The notes below the pieces were generated by a model, which saw only the letters and a list, made by a program, of their open reading frames with translations, was not told the DNA's origin and ran no database searches. DNA of 64,000 nucleotides from Pseudomonas sp. Marseille-Q3773 (lineage in GTDB: Bacteria > Pseudomonadota > Gammaproteobacteria > Pseudomonadales > Pseudomonadaceae): the NCBI RefSeq assembly GCF_916618955.1, contig NZ_OU745390.1, positions 3,782,001-3,846,000 of the forward strand, written 5' to 3'. Each line of letters starts with the position of its first letter. Position 1 is the stretch's first letter. Both the position numbers and the translations under genes were made by a program. Shown one piece after another: positions 27,139 to 38,444 of this stretch.

Positions 27139-28275
27139 TTATTTTTGTTTTTCCAGCTGGTGGTACTTGCCTTGGGCATCCCACTGGTAGACCACGTAGT
27201 CAGACACGGTCAGGTCACCCTTGCTGTCCCACTTCTTCTCGCCCATGACGGTCTGCACAGGGTTGGCCTTGAGCCACTTGGCAGCATCTTCGCCCTTGTT
27301 CGACTTGGCGCCGTTGAACGCAGCGGCCAGGGCCTGCAGCGAAGCGTAGGCGTACAGGGTGTAGCCTTCAGGCTCGGTGCCGTTCTTGCGGAATTCCTCC
27401 ACCACTGCCTTGCTGTCCGGCAGCAGGCGCGGGTCGGCACCGAAAGTCATGTACACGCCATCGACGTACTGCGCGCCGCCTGCAGTGGACACCAGTTCGT
27501 CGGTGACGATGCCGTCATCGGACATGAACTTGACGTCCTTCAGGCCTTGCTCGCGCAGCTGGCGCACCAGCGGGCCGGCTTCCGGATGCAGGCCGCCGAA
27601 GTACACCACATCGGCACCGGTGGAGCGGATCTTGGTGACCACGGCGCTGAAGTCTTTCTCGCCACGGGTCAGGCCTTCGTACAGCACCGGCTTGACACCG
27701 CGCTTCTCCAGCTGCGCCTTGGTCGCGTCGGCCAGGCCCTGGCCGTAGGTGTCCTTGTCGTGCAGCACCGCGACCTTCTTGCCCTTGAGCACGTCGACGA
27801 TGTAGTCACCAGCGACGATGCCCTGCTGGTCGTCACGCCCGCACATGCGGAACATGGCGGAAAGGCCGCGCTCGGTCACCTGCGGGTTGGTCGAGCCCGG
27901 GGTGATGGCAATGACCCCAGCCTCGTCATACACCTCGGAAGCCGGGATGGTATTGGAAGAACAGAAGTGGCCGACCACGCCGATCACCTTGTCCTGGTCG
28001 ACCAGACGGTTGGCCACGGCCACGGCCTGCTTCGGTTCGCAGGCGTCATCGCCCTTGACCAGGACGATCTTCTCGCCGTTCACGCCACCGGCAGCGTTGA
28101 TCTTGTCGGCCGCTGCCTGCGCACCTTTCATGTACTGCTCGCCAAACGCTGCGTTTGCCCCAGTCATGGGGCCCGCTACACCGATCTTGACGTCGGCCTG
28201 AACATACGAAGAAACACCCAGTGCCGTAGCTACGGCCAGAGCCAGGAAACCTTTCTTGTAAAACGTCTGCGACAT
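27139..28275 (-). CDS. livK: Branched-chain amino-acid binding protein LivK (BraC)
   Basis: Periplasmic type-I binding protein, 378 residues. Signal peptide: MSQTFYKKGFLALAVATALGVSSYVQA-D. Conserved blocks: VKIGVAGPMTGANAAFGEQYMKGAQAAAD, DDACEPKQAVAVANRLV, VGHFCSSNTIPASEVYDEAGV and the two Cys expected for the BraC disulphide. First gene of the operon, it lies 49 bp or so downstream of the predicted sigma-54 start site. Confidence 0.95.
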   Translation of the reverse strand: MSQTFYKKGFLALAVATALGVSSYVQADVKIGVAGPMTGANAAFGEQYMKGAQAAADKINAAGGVNGEKIVLVKGDDACEPKQAVAVANRLVDQDKVIGVVGHFCSSNTIPASEVYDEAGVIAITPGSTNPQVTERGLSAMFRMCGRDDQQGIVAGDYIVDVLKGKKVAVLHDKDTYGQGLADATKAQLEKRGVKPVLYEGLTRGEKDFSAVVTKIRSTGADVVYFGGLHPEAGPLVRQLREQGLKDVKFMSDDGIVTDELVSTAGGAQYVDGVYMTFGADPRLLPDSKAVVEEFRKNGTEPEGYTLYAYASLQALAAAFNGAKSNKGEDAAKWLKANPVQTVMGEKKWDSKGDLTVSDYVVYQWDAQGKYHQLEKQK

Positions 28276-28335
28276 GAGGTGGTGCTCCTAGAGTTTTTTT
28301 GGTTGGCACTACAACTTCTCAGCCCTGTGCTCCGA

Positions 28336-28349
28336 GCAAGGGCCGTGCC
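28336..28349 (-). promoter_or_regulatory. Sigma-54 (RpoN) promoter of livK
   Basis: On the minus strand TGGCACGGCCCTTGCT is an essentially perfect -24/-12 element (consensus TGGCACG-N4-TTGCT), GG and GC separated by 10 bases. The predicted start site is about 28324, giving a leader of roughly 50 bases before livK. Confidence 0.85.
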
Positions 28350-28550
28350 ATCGGTTTTGTCTTCCGGGAAAACACACCCTGGAGGGCGTCTGCAGGCGAC
28401 CGACGGCCTTTTCTTTATTGAGCGTGCAACCGTCTGCCGTGCGGCGGGCGCCACCACACGTACAGACAAGGAGCAACCGTTGCGTGCCATCATTGCAACC
28501 CTGCCAAGTGTTTACGTGCAACCGGCCTGTAACAGCAGACGTCACCGAAC

Positions 28551-28567
28551 TGCACACTGCTGGTGCG
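28551..28567. promoter_or_regulatory. NtrC-like binding site upstream of livK
   Basis: TGCACACTGCTGGTGCG fits the 17-bp NtrC dyad TGCAC-N7-GTGCA with one mismatch. It lies about 200 bp upstream of the -24/-12 promoter, within range of a DNA-looping enhancer. Confidence 0.6.
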
Positions 28568-28800
28568 CGACTGCTACAGGCGGCACCGTTTCAAGGCTGG
28601 TGGGTGCACCGAAACACACGCTGTTTTGGCTGTTCCGGCCTCTTCGTGGGCACGCCTGCTCGCCCAGGAACAGCTCAAAAGTGCCCGTTGCGCGGAAGCT
28701 GTAGAAGCGGGCATGTCCGCAAAAGCGGCCTGTACAGCCACAACAAGGCGCAAAAGGCTGGCACAATGTCCGCCATTCGCCGCTTCCGGAGCCCCCCTTG

Positions 28801-30006
28801 ATGAGCGAGAGCGCATTCGCCGAGCGCATCGTGCACAACCTGCTCGACACCGACTTCTACAAACTCACGATGATGCAGGGCGTGTTGCACAACTACCCGG
28901 ACGCCGACGTCGAATGGGAATTCCGCTGCCGCAATGGCGAGGACCTGCGCCCCTATCTCGGCGAGATCCGCAACCAGCTGGAAAAGCTCAGCGACCTTAC
29001 CCTGGATGACGGCCAGCTGGCCTTCCTCGAACGCATCAGCTTCCTCAAACCCGACTTCCTGCGTTTTCTGCGGCTGTTCCGCTTCAACCTGCGTTACGTG
29101 CGCCTGGGTATAGAAGACAACCAGCTGTTCCTGCGCCTGAAAGGCCCCTGGCTGCATGTGATCCTGTTCGAAGTGCCGCTGCTGGCGATCATCAGCGAAG
29201 TGCGCAACCGCCACCTGCACCCTCGCATGCGCCTGGCCGAAGCGCGCGACCAGCTATACCGCAAGTTCGACTGGCTGCGCGCACATGCCAGCGCCGATGA
29301 ACTGGCCGAGTTGCAAGTGGCCGACTTCGGCACCCGCCGACGCTTTTCCAGCCGTGTGCAGGAGGAAGTGGTGCGCGTGCTGCGCGACGACTTCCCGGCC
29401 CGTTTCGTTGGCACCAGCAACGTCGACCTGGCATGGAAACTGGATATCAAGCCGTTGGGCACCATGGCCCACGAATGGATCATGGCCCACCAGCAACTCG
29501 GCCCGCGCCTGATCGACAGCCAGATCGCCGCACTGGACTGCTGGGTGCGCGAGTACCGCGGCCTGCTCGGCATCGCCCTGACCGACTGCATCACCATGGA
29601 TGCCTTCCTCGGTGATTTCGACCTGTACTTCGCCAAGCTGTTCGACGGTTTGCGGCATGACTCCGGCGAACCAGTGGCTTGGGCAGAAAAGGCCATCGCC
29701 CATTACCAGAAACTGGGGATCGACCCGATGACCAAGACCCTGGTGTTCTCCGACGGTCTCAACCTGACCCGTTCTCTGGAAATCTTCCGCGCGCTGCGCG
29801 GTCGCATCAACGTGAGCTTTGGCATCGGCACCAACCTCACCTGCGACATCCCGGGCGTGGCGCCGATGAGCATCGTGCTTAAAATGACCGACTGCAATGG
29901 CGCGCCAGTGGCGAAGATTTCCGATGAAGCCGCCAAGACCCAATGCCGCGACGAGAACTTCGTCGCCTATATGCGCCACGTATTCAAAGTCCCCAGCAAG
30001 GAGTAA
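28801..30006 (+). CDS. pncB: Nicotinate phosphoribosyltransferase PncB
   Basis: 401 residues. It converts nicotinate and PRPP to nicotinate mononucleotide in the Preiss-Handler NAD salvage route. N-terminal [23 protein letters not shown] and later [47 protein letters not shown] and [10 protein letters not shown] match PncB, including the autophosphorylated His region. ATG 28801 is taken; a TTG one codon before is less likely. It lies 3 bp from nadE, the next step but one in the same pathway. Confidence 0.95.
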   Translation: MSESAFAERIVHNLLDTDFYKLTMMQGVLHNYPDADVEWEFRCRNGEDLRPYLGEIRNQLEKLSDLTLDDGQLAFLERISFLKPDFLRFLRLFRFNLRYVRLGIEDNQLFLRLKGPWLHVILFEVPLLAIISEVRNRHLHPRMRLAEARDQLYRKFDWLRAHASADELAELQVADFGTRRRFSSRVQEEVVRVLRDDFPARFVGTSNVDLAWKLDIKPLGTMAHEWIMAHQQLGPRLIDSQIAALDCWVREYRGLLGIALTDCITMDAFLGDFDLYFAKLFDGLRHDSGEPVAWAEKAIAHYQKLGIDPMTKTLVFSDGLNLTRSLEIFRALRGRINVSFGIGTNLTCDIPGVAPMSIVLKMTDCNGAPVAKISDEAAKTQCRDENFVAYMRHVFKVPSKE

Positions 30007-30009
30007 CCC

Positions 30010-30837
30010 ATGCAAGCGGTTCAGCAAGAGATTGCCCAGGCGCTGAAGGTACAGCCGCCGTTCGCCGACGCCGCCGCGCTCGAGGCCGAAGTGGCCCGGC
30101 GCGTGGCGTTCATCAAGGATTGCCTGGCCAACGCCCGGCTCAAGACCCTGGTGCTGGGCATCAGCGGCGGCGTCGACTCGCTGACCGCGGCCCTGCTCGC
30201 CCAACGTGCCATCAACGAGCTGCGTGCCGAGACCGGTGACAAGGCCTATACCTTCATCGCGGTGCGCCTGCCTTACCATGTCCAGCATGATGAACACGAC
30301 GCCCAGGCCTGCCTGGAGGTGATCAAGGCCGATGAAGTACACACCATCGATATCGCCCCGGCGGTAAAAGCCCTGGCTGGCGAAGTGAAGGAGCTGAAGA
30401 ACGGTTCGCCGACCTTGGTGGATTTCGTCGTCGGTAACGTCAAGGCTCGCACCCGCATGATTGCCCAGTACACCCTGGCCGGTGCACGCGGGGGCCTGGT
30501 GATCGGCACCGACCACGCTGCCGAAGCGGTCATGGGCTTCTTTACCAAGTTCGGTGATGGGGCATGCGACCTGGCACCGCTGAGCGGTCTGGTGAAAAAC
30601 CAGGTGCGGGCGATTGCGCGCAGCTTTGGTGCGCCGGAATCACTGGTGGAGAAGGTGCCGACTGCGGACCTGGAAGACCTGGCGCCGGGCAAGCCGGACG
30701 AAGCCTCACATGGCGTGACCTACCAGCAGATCGATGCTTTTCTGCATGGGCAGCCGGTTGACCAGGAAGCGTTCGACATCATCGTCGCCACCTACCGCAA
30801 GACCCAGCACAAGCGCGAACTTCCGTTCGCCCCATAA
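30010..30837 (+). CDS. nadE: NH3-dependent NAD synthetase NadE
   Basis: 275 residues. It amidates nicotinate adenine dinucleotide to NAD using ammonia and ATP. PP-loop [15 protein letters not shown], then [46 protein letters not shown] and [17 protein letters not shown]. There is no N-terminal glutaminase domain, so it is the short, ammonia-using type. Co-transcribed with pncB; a REP pair follows. Confidence 0.96.
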   Translation: MQAVQQEIAQALKVQPPFADAAALEAEVARRVAFIKDCLANARLKTLVLGISGGVDSLTAALLAQRAINELRAETGDKAYTFIAVRLPYHVQHDEHDAQACLEVIKADEVHTIDIAPAVKALAGEVKELKNGSPTLVDFVVGNVKARTRMIAQYTLAGARGGLVIGTDHAAEAVMGFFTKFGDGACDLAPLSGLVKNQVRAIARSFGAPESLVEKVPTADLEDLAPGKPDEASHGVTYQQIDAFLHGQPVDQEAFDIIVATYRKTQHKRELPFAP

Positions 30838-30840
30838 AAG

Positions 30841-30922
30841 CTTCGCGGGCTCACCCGCTCCCACAGGTACACCAGTTGCTGAGCATTGTGGTGTACCTGT
30901 AGGAGCGGGCAAGCCCGCGAAT
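30841..30922. repeat. REP pair between nadE and azurin
   Basis: CTTCGCGGGCTCACCCGCTCCCACAGGTAC is mirrored by GTACCTGTAGGAGCGGGCAAGCCCGCGAA. It lies between convergent genes and is a likely bidirectional terminator. Confidence 0.9.
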
Positions 30923-30952
30923 AGGCCCGAACAGCCTACACAGCTGCTTTGA

Positions 30953-31402
30953 TTACTTGACGACCACTTTGCCTTTCATCATCGAGATGTGGCCCGGGAA
31001 GGTGCAGAAGAAGCTGTAGTCACCACCGGCTTCCAGCTTGCTGGTGTCGAACTTCACTTCGGTTTCTTTTTCTGGCGCGCCGATCATCTTGGTGTGGGCG
31101 ATGATCGCGGCGTTGTCAGCCTTGATGTAGTCCTTGTCCAGCCCCTGGGTCATGCCCTCGGTGGCGATGCCCTGCATGTCGGCAGTCTTGCTGATCACCA
31201 GGTTGTGGCCCATGACGTTCTTCGCCAGGTTACCGGAGTGGGTGAGTTTGACAGTGAATTCCTTGCAGCTCTTGTCGACGGTGATTTCCTTGGTGTTGTA
31301 GGACATCTGGTCGGTCGAGTCGACAGTCACCGAGCACTCGGCTGCGAAGACAGAGGCGCTGGCGAGGGTCAGCAGGGATACCGCTACAGCTTTCGCAAAC
31401 AT
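30953..31402 (-). CDS. azu: Azurin (type-1 blue copper protein)
   Basis: Periplasmic electron carrier, 149 residues including signal peptide ([22 protein letters not shown]); the mature form has about 129. Copper ligands are visible: Gly-His in VMGHNLVI, Cys in FFCTFPGH, His in the same block and Met in ISMMKG. The two disulphide cysteines (AECSVTV and KSCKEF) are also present. Two adjacent ATGs (31405, 31402) are possible; AAGGAG spacing favours the second. An ANR-like box and a 10-bp stem lie upstream. Confidence 0.96.
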   Translation of the reverse strand: MFAKAVAVSLLTLASASVFAAECSVTVDSTDQMSYNTKEITVDKSCKEFTVKLTHSGNLAKNVMGHNLVISKTADMQGIATEGMTQGLDKDYIKADNAAIIAHTKMIGAPEKETEVKFDTSKLEAGGDYSFFCTFPGHISMMKGKVVVK

Positions 31403-31464
31403 CATGAATCTCCTTGGCAGGGTTTTATCAATTGCGAGACTGCCTGAAACCGTTCAGCCCCTTG

Positions 31465-31478
31465 CTGATATGGGTCAA
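31465..31478 (-). promoter_or_regulatory. ANR/FNR-like box upstream of azurin
   Basis: On the minus strand TTGACCCATATCAG fits TTGAT-N4-ATCAA with two mismatches, centred about 66 bp before the azurin start. This suits a class II site near -41.5. It sits inside a perfect 10-bp stem CAGCCCCTTG/CAAGGGGCTG (31455-31485). Confidence 0.5.
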
Positions 31479-31518
31479 GGGGCTGTCAAGCGGCCAGCCA
31501 GTAGAATTGTTCAATCGA

Positions 31519-31528
31519 TTGTATACAA
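31519..31528. promoter_or_regulatory. GntR (FCD)-type operator candidate
   Basis: TTGTATACAA is a perfect 10-bp palindrome matching the TNGTNNACNA-type sites of FadR/VanR-class GntR regulators. It lies 290 bp upstream of the large toxin-like gene and 115 bp upstream of azurin. Confidence 0.35.
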
Positions 31529-31597
31529 CTAATTCAAGAGCACATCATGCCCTTTTATTGGACGATGGGACAACCTCTCATTTAGGAGCAATACGAA

Positions 31598-31687
31598 ATG
31601 ACCCTTGGTAGCCTGATGAACAGCCTGCTGGCAGCCTACGCCCATGGTGCGACGGGGGCGATCTGTGAATTCTCCCGCCCGGAGTGA
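31598..31687 (+). CDS. Possible 29-residue small protein
   Basis: A short frame beginning MTLGSLMNSLLAAYAHG and ending EFSRPE-stop. TTTAGGAG stands seven bases before its ATG, better than chance for a frame this short. The first half is mildly hydrophobic. I recognise no family. It lies between the TTGTATACAA palindrome and the toxin-like gene in the same direction, so it could be a leader peptide or simply fortuitous. Confidence 0.25.
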   Translation: MTLGSLMNSLLAAYAHGATGAICEFSRPE

Positions 31688-31810
31688 AACCTGCCGTGGA
31701 ACGCCCGCGCACGCGGCCTTACCCTGTCTGGCAATTGCATGAATAACTAACGCACCCGGCCAGGTAACTGTTGCTGAACTTGAGGGCCCTATCCTCTTCA
31801 GGTTCCAGCC

Positions 31811-34800
31811 ATGAACGCTACCAAGCCCGCCTTCGTTCCGCCCTACGCCGCGTGGAACACGCCAAGACTCGACAATATTGCGCGCATGCGCGAGTACTGC
31901 CTGACACTGGAGTCGCCGCAAGATTTCGGCAGACAGCAGTGGGCCGTACAGGCGCTCGCCCAGGTAGGCCAGCCCACGCCGACCTCGGCAGCGGCGCTGC
32001 AGGCGTTGCACCGGCACCTGGGCGAGCTGCAGGAGCTGCTGCTCGACCACCTCATCCGCCATAGCGCCGACGCTCACCCGCTGTTGAGCACCGAACAGAA
32101 TCGCCTGATTGCCGACGAGATGGCCGCTGCATTCGCGCCTGGCCAGGGCATTCTGTTCGACGCCATCCTTACAGCCTGGGGTGGAGAGGATAAGATTCAA
32201 GACAGGTTTCACCAACCGGCTACGTTGCTGGCCGATGCCGAACGAGCGCCGTGCATGCGTAACCTCGTGGCCCGCGTCCAGCAAGCCTTGCAGTGGTTGG
32301 GTTCGGACGGCAGCGAACCCCAGTCTCCCATTCTCCGCCTGAAACTGTTGCGTCACTGCCTGGCCTTGGCCCTGGCTCCGGACAACGACCTGCTGGGCTT
32401 CGATTTCACCAGCCCCAGCCATGCGGGCATGACCATCGACGAAATCTTCACTGCGCTGGATGAACACCTGCTCGGGGCCGGATCATTGACCCAGCGCAGC
32501 CACCTCACACTCGCCCGCTACCTGCTCATGCCCCGTTTCCCGGCGGCCTGGCAGATCAGCGACCTGCCAGGCGAGATGGTCTATCGCAGCAGTGCGCGCT
32601 GGGTCCATTTCCAGACCGCCGTGAACCTCGGCGAGCTGCTCAGCCCAGGCGACACACGCCGCAAGTCAAGTACGGAACTCCTGCTGCTGCCGGAGAGCTT
32701 GAAAAAAAGCCATGCCGACGATTTTGTGCCGCTGTACGAGAGCGCTTCAAACCAACCGGTGCTGGAGTGGGCGATGGCCAATGCCAAGATTGCAGCGTCC
32801 CCCAACGAGACGTTCAGTGAAGCCGATGTGAACCAGGCGTATGCCGACTTCCAGGCTTACCAGTTGCAGCTGCTCGACTGCGTTGCCAAGCTGTCCATTC
32901 CCATGCCCGTACGTTTCGACATGGCCAAGGCGCAATTGCGCAAGCATGGCATCGACCCGGAAACGCCGTGCTATTCGACGGAGCCCATCAGAGGCGTCGG
33001 CGGCCTCGTCACCTGGGACACAAGCCACTCGCGCCCTGCCTGGGAGGTCTATACATCCGGCGATTTTTCGACTTGGAACCCATTGAACAGCCGTAGCCTG
33101 GCGGCACTGGGCCTGCCGGACATCAGCGCCAGGTTCGAGCGTGATTTCGACGAATGGCTCGCCAGTTTCGAAACCGCGCTGAAGTGGCAACTCACGGAGC
33201 TGCTCGCGCAGTTGCCTGTCTCGGAACGCCGTTTCATTGAACAGGCTGAGCTTGAACTGTTTCAGGTGCGGGTGGCGAGCGGGAGAACGGTCAGCCATGA
33301 CGAGACCACGGGCATCAGCCACCTGGTCGGTCGCGCCGGGTTGCTGGTACGGGTAATCAAATCCGGCAAGCGGCGTTGCTATGAAGTGTTCCCGTTGGCG
33401 GGGGAAATTGTTCGGCGTGGCGACCTCGAGTTCAGTGAAGGGGGGCAGATCCACTATCCCGAGCCATTCCACGGCAACCCATTGGGCTCGAACAGCCACT
33501 CTGGCTGGCAGTCCGGCACCCGCCAGGCGCTGGACTGGGATGCCTATCAGGGCTTGGCACTGCCGCGAAGCGGGCAGAAATCCAGCGTCATCATCCAACG
33601 CATCGCTCACATCCCGGCCAGCGACAATTCCTTCCGACAACTGCTCGAACGTTTCGCCTCCGTGGCCTGCGCAACACACTTCCTGGCAGACACGGCCAGC
33701 CTGCGCCAGCAGGCCAAGGGCATGACCGACAGTGAGGCGCCAAGTCGGCTATACACTTTGCTCAAGGCCGCCATTCCGTTCTGGAAACCCGTCGAGGACA
33801 TCCTCCAGGGTATCAGGGAAGACCGGCCCGGAATGGTACGCCAAGGCATCGGAACCGCCCTGATGGACCTGATCATGATCGGAACGCCTTTGAGACAGAT
33901 TGGCTCCGCCAGCCGTGTCGCCTTGCGGCAACTGCACGCCGCTGCCTTGCGTACCCTCATCATCGGTTCCAGATCCGGCCTTCGCGCAGCGTACATCGGC
34001 GCGCGCCTGGGTGTGCCCGCCCTGACGCGGTCATTCACCCGATTGTCGATCGTCGCCAGCCACAACATTGCAGGGGTGGTCATCCCGTTTTACGGGCTGG
34101 TACACCTGTTGGGCAGCGCTGGGCTGAAGATCCTGCGATTGACGGCAAGCGCACTTCGTCAACTGCGTAAAGCCGTGAAAACCGTCAGGAAAACACAGGA
34201 GAGGGTGAAATACACTGCCGGCATGACGCAGGTAAAACCCACCCTTGCAGGCGATTACCTGGGAAAACAGCCTGGCTATCAATTACGGCGCGTGGAACAG
34301 CGCCCCAGGGTCGTCACCCAATGGGTGCACTCAGGCCAGGAGAGCACCTCTGCCCGCTACCTGGTTGACCTCCACACGGCCAGACCCTACGGGCCAAGGC
34401 TGGTGGAAATCGACGACTTTGGCAGCCTGAGCCTGAGGCCGCCCGAACTGCTGCCGATCAATAGCAGGGGGGCAACGGCGCACATCGTCGACTCATTACC
34501 AGGGCTGTCCAAGCAGTGGGTGCGCTGGGGGGACGATCTCTTCCTGCAGTCCAACGACTTGTTATACAAACGGGTCGGCATGCAGCTACAGCGAGTCGGC
34601 CCCGCCTCGCTACAAATCCAGAAACCGCTGGCAGACCTGTCCCGCTGTCGCCTCCTGCGCGAGGGCCGGGGCAGGACTGTCTGCCTGATCGGCAGCGGAA
34701 CGTTTCCCCGCGAGCATACTCCGGGCCGTGATGTCGTGCCGTGGTTCAACGACCGGACAGTACAGACGCAAAACTACAAGTACGTTTTCGACGGCAAGCC

Positions 34801-36010
34801 ATGGCGGCTTCGAAACTTGAGACAAGTACCTAGAAACAAGGCGCTGGGCTATGACCAGTACAACCCCACCCTCGAAGTAGAGGTACTCGGCGGCAACGAG
34901 GTGTTCAAGGCGATCAAGATCCGGGGCGGCATTTACACAGGCTTCAGCGAAAGCCACACGCTCTCTGCGGTGCTCGCCCCCCGCCGCTCGGATGGCGTCA
35001 CATTCCTGGTGACACGTGTAGACCCGGGCGTTTACTACAGCGGGCGCTGGAGCCCGGGCGATGGCGCGGTAACGCTTGTAAAGTTCCGCCCAAGCCATCC
35101 CATCCCGGCATCCCCCGATGAGAACGACACCCTCGCCTTGATCTACGCTGGCAGTTACGACGCGCATGTGAAGATCCTTCCGCTGAGCGCGGAACAACTG
35201 AACGCGCAGCTTGCAAAAGTCACCCAACACCTGGCGAACTATCGTGGCCTGCCGCAGTTCGATGTGTTCGTGAGCAACCATTTCGACATGGGCACCACGG
35301 CGGCACAGGCTGCGCTGTATTGCCACTTCACCCAGCTGCGCCTGAACCAGACTGCGCGGGCTGCAACGCTGTCATGGAGTACGGTCAGCCAAAGTACAGC
35401 CCACTTGGATCTGAGTGACATTGCCATCCAGCTCAATCGGATTCTCAGCCCGCGGCGACTTTACGACATCGACCGGATTACCCAAGCCGCAGCCGTCAGG
35501 GCCATTGCCAGGCGACAGAACCTGGCCTACCTGAAACTCACCTTCAATACCGCGCCCACCACATCCACAATCATTTTCAGCGTGTCGGGACGCGCAGGCA
35601 AAGGGTTCGAAACGAAGCTTACGCGTTTCATCAAAGGGGCAAAATTGCCAAGCTTTTCCGGATGGCGGAGAGAGGGGAACGTCGCGATCAGCCCGGACGG
35701 AACTCGCTATATCGATGCGCAACCGACCCGCGGCGAACTGAGGAGGCGCAAGCCCTCGTTTGCGCTTCCCGATACATCGACGCCGTGGAAATTCGTCAAG
35801 AGCAGGCCGAACCCCAGGATGCGTGATTCGGAAAATCACATTCTGGAAAGGCTCAAGACCGAAGGCATCGACTTCGAAACCATCAGCTCAGCGACCTTGT
35901 ATTCCAAGCTGCCCATTTGCCCGTCGTGCACCGAAGTGCTGTTCAAGTTGCAGAGCCTGATGCGCAACGGCAGCCTTCGGGTGTTCGAAGGCTTGCCGAA
36001 TACGCCTTGA
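31811..36010 (+). CDS. Large dermonecrotic-toxin-like protein with C-terminal deaminase-type domain
   Basis: 1399 residues, no signal peptide. Residues 1-225 are mostly helical. Residues about 225-385 (LTLARYLLMPRFPAAWQISDLPGEMVYRSSARWVHF onward, then VLEWAMANAKI and PVRFDMAKAQLRKHG) resemble the N-terminal block of the Pseudomonas dermonecrotic-toxin-like family. Residues 650-800 form a hydrophobic and basic stretch (FWKPVEDILQG; LMDLIMIGTPL) that could be a membrane-insertion region. Near the end, IIFSVSGRAGKG, then DSE (1339-1341) and PICPSC (1368-1373) match the catalytic Glu and zinc-binding Cys pair of cytidine-deaminase-fold toxins. Codon use is less biased than in neighbours (AGG codons), suggesting transfer. 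No immunity or secretion gene is adjacent. Domain calls are from motif reading only. Confidence 0.7.
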   Translation: MNATKPAFVPPYAAWNTPRLDNIARMREYCLTLESPQDFGRQQWAVQALAQVGQPTPTSAAALQALHRHLGELQELLLDHLIRHSADAHPLLSTEQNRLIADEMAAAFAPGQGILFDAILTAWGGEDKIQDRFHQPATLLADAERAPCMRNLVARVQQALQWLGSDGSEPQSPILRLKLLRHCLALALAPDNDLLGFDFTSPSHAGMTIDEIFTALDEHLLGAGSLTQRSHLTLARYLLMPRFPAAWQISDLPGEMVYRSSARWVHFQTAVNLGELLSPGDTRRKSSTELLLLPESLKKSHADDFVPLYESASNQPVLEWAMANAKIAASPNETFSEADVNQAYADFQAYQLQLLDCVAKLSIPMPVRFDMAKAQLRKHGIDPETPCYSTEPIRGVGGLVTWDTSHSRPAWEVYTSGDFSTWNPLNSRSLAALGLPDISARFERDFDEWLASFETALKWQLTELLAQLPVSERRFIEQAELELFQVRVASGRTVSHDETTGISHLVGRAGLLVRVIKSGKRRCYEVFPLAGEIVRRGDLEFSEGGQIHYPEPFHGNPLGSNSHSGWQSGTRQALDWDAYQGLALPRSGQKSSVIIQRIAHIPASDNSFRQLLERFASVACATHFLADTASLRQQAKGMTDSEAPSRLYTLLKAAIPFWKPVEDILQGIREDRPGMVRQGIGTALMDLIMIGTPLRQIGSASRVALRQLHAAALRTLIIGSRSGLRAAYIGARLGVPALTRSFTRLSIVASHNIAGVVIPFYGLVHLLGSAGLKILRLTASALRQLRKAVKTVRKTQERVKYTAGMTQVKPTLAGDYLGKQPGYQLRRVEQRPRVVTQWVHSGQESTSARYLVDLHTARPYGPRLVEIDDFGSLSLRPPELLPINSRGATAHIVDSLPGLSKQWVRWGDDLFLQSNDLLYKRVGMQLQRVGPASLQIQKPLADLSRCRLLREGRGRTVCLIGSGTFPREHTPGRDVVPWFNDRTVQTQNYKYVFDGKPWRLRNLRQVPRNKALGYDQYNPTLEVEVLGGNEVFKAIKIRGGIYTGFSESHTLSAVLAPRRSDGVTFLVTRVDPGVYYSGRWSPGDGAVTLVKFRPSHPIPASPDENDTLALIYAGSYDAHVKILPLSAEQLNAQLAKVTQHLANYRGLPQFDVFVSNHFDMGTTAAQAALYCHFTQLRLNQTARAATLSWSTVSQSTAHLDLSDIAIQLNRILSPRRLYDIDRITQAAAVRAIARRQNLAYLKLTFNTAPTTSTIIFSVSGRAGKGFETKLTRFIKGAKLPSFSGWRREGNVAISPDGTRYIDAQPTRGELRRRKPSFALPDTSTPWKFVKSRPNPRMRDSENHILERLKTEGIDFETISSATLYSKLPICPSCTEVLFKLQSLMRNGSLRVFEGLPNTP

Positions 36011-36018
36011 TCCATTGG

Positions 36019-38316
<2,298 letters not shown>

Positions 38317-38381
38317 GTCAGTGACCGGTTCTGGTGTGCAGGAAAATCGCGGGCGCGGAATATAGCACAAATTTTGACCAA

Positions 38382-38402
38382 ATCCGACGATGGTTGTCGG
38401 AT
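38382..38402 (-). terminator. Hairpin between dnaB and ygiQ
   Basis: ATCCGAC-loop-GTCGGAT (7-bp perfect stem) lies 43 bp past the dnaB stop, followed on the minus strand by TTTGGTCAAAATTT. It is a weak terminator or attenuator. Confidence 0.45.
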
Positions 38403-38444
38403 TCATGGATACCGATGAACAACGCCGCTCCTGCGCGCGCCCCG

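Larger units (their letters stand above)
28276..28800. other. livK-pncB divergent intergenic region, 525 bp
   Basis: The livK side holds a sigma-54 promoter (28336-28349) and an NtrC-like site (28551-28567). The pncB side holds a degraded REP-like sequence (about 28636-28735: CTCTTCGTGGGCACGCCTGC ... AAGCGGGCATGTCCGC). I see no small gene that I can support. Confidence 0.6.
31406..31810. other. azurin-toxin intergenic region, 405 bp
   Basis: It contains the azurin regulatory elements, a perfect TTGTATACAA palindrome (31519-31528), a 29-codon frame with a good ribosome-binding site (31598-31687) and the leader of the large toxin-like gene. No longer reading frame is convincing. Confidence 0.6.

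Noticed and set aside
28755..28772. TGGCACAATGTCCGCC before pncB as a sigma-54 promoter
   Set aside because: GG-N10-GC spacing fits but the -12 half is CCGC rather than TTGC.
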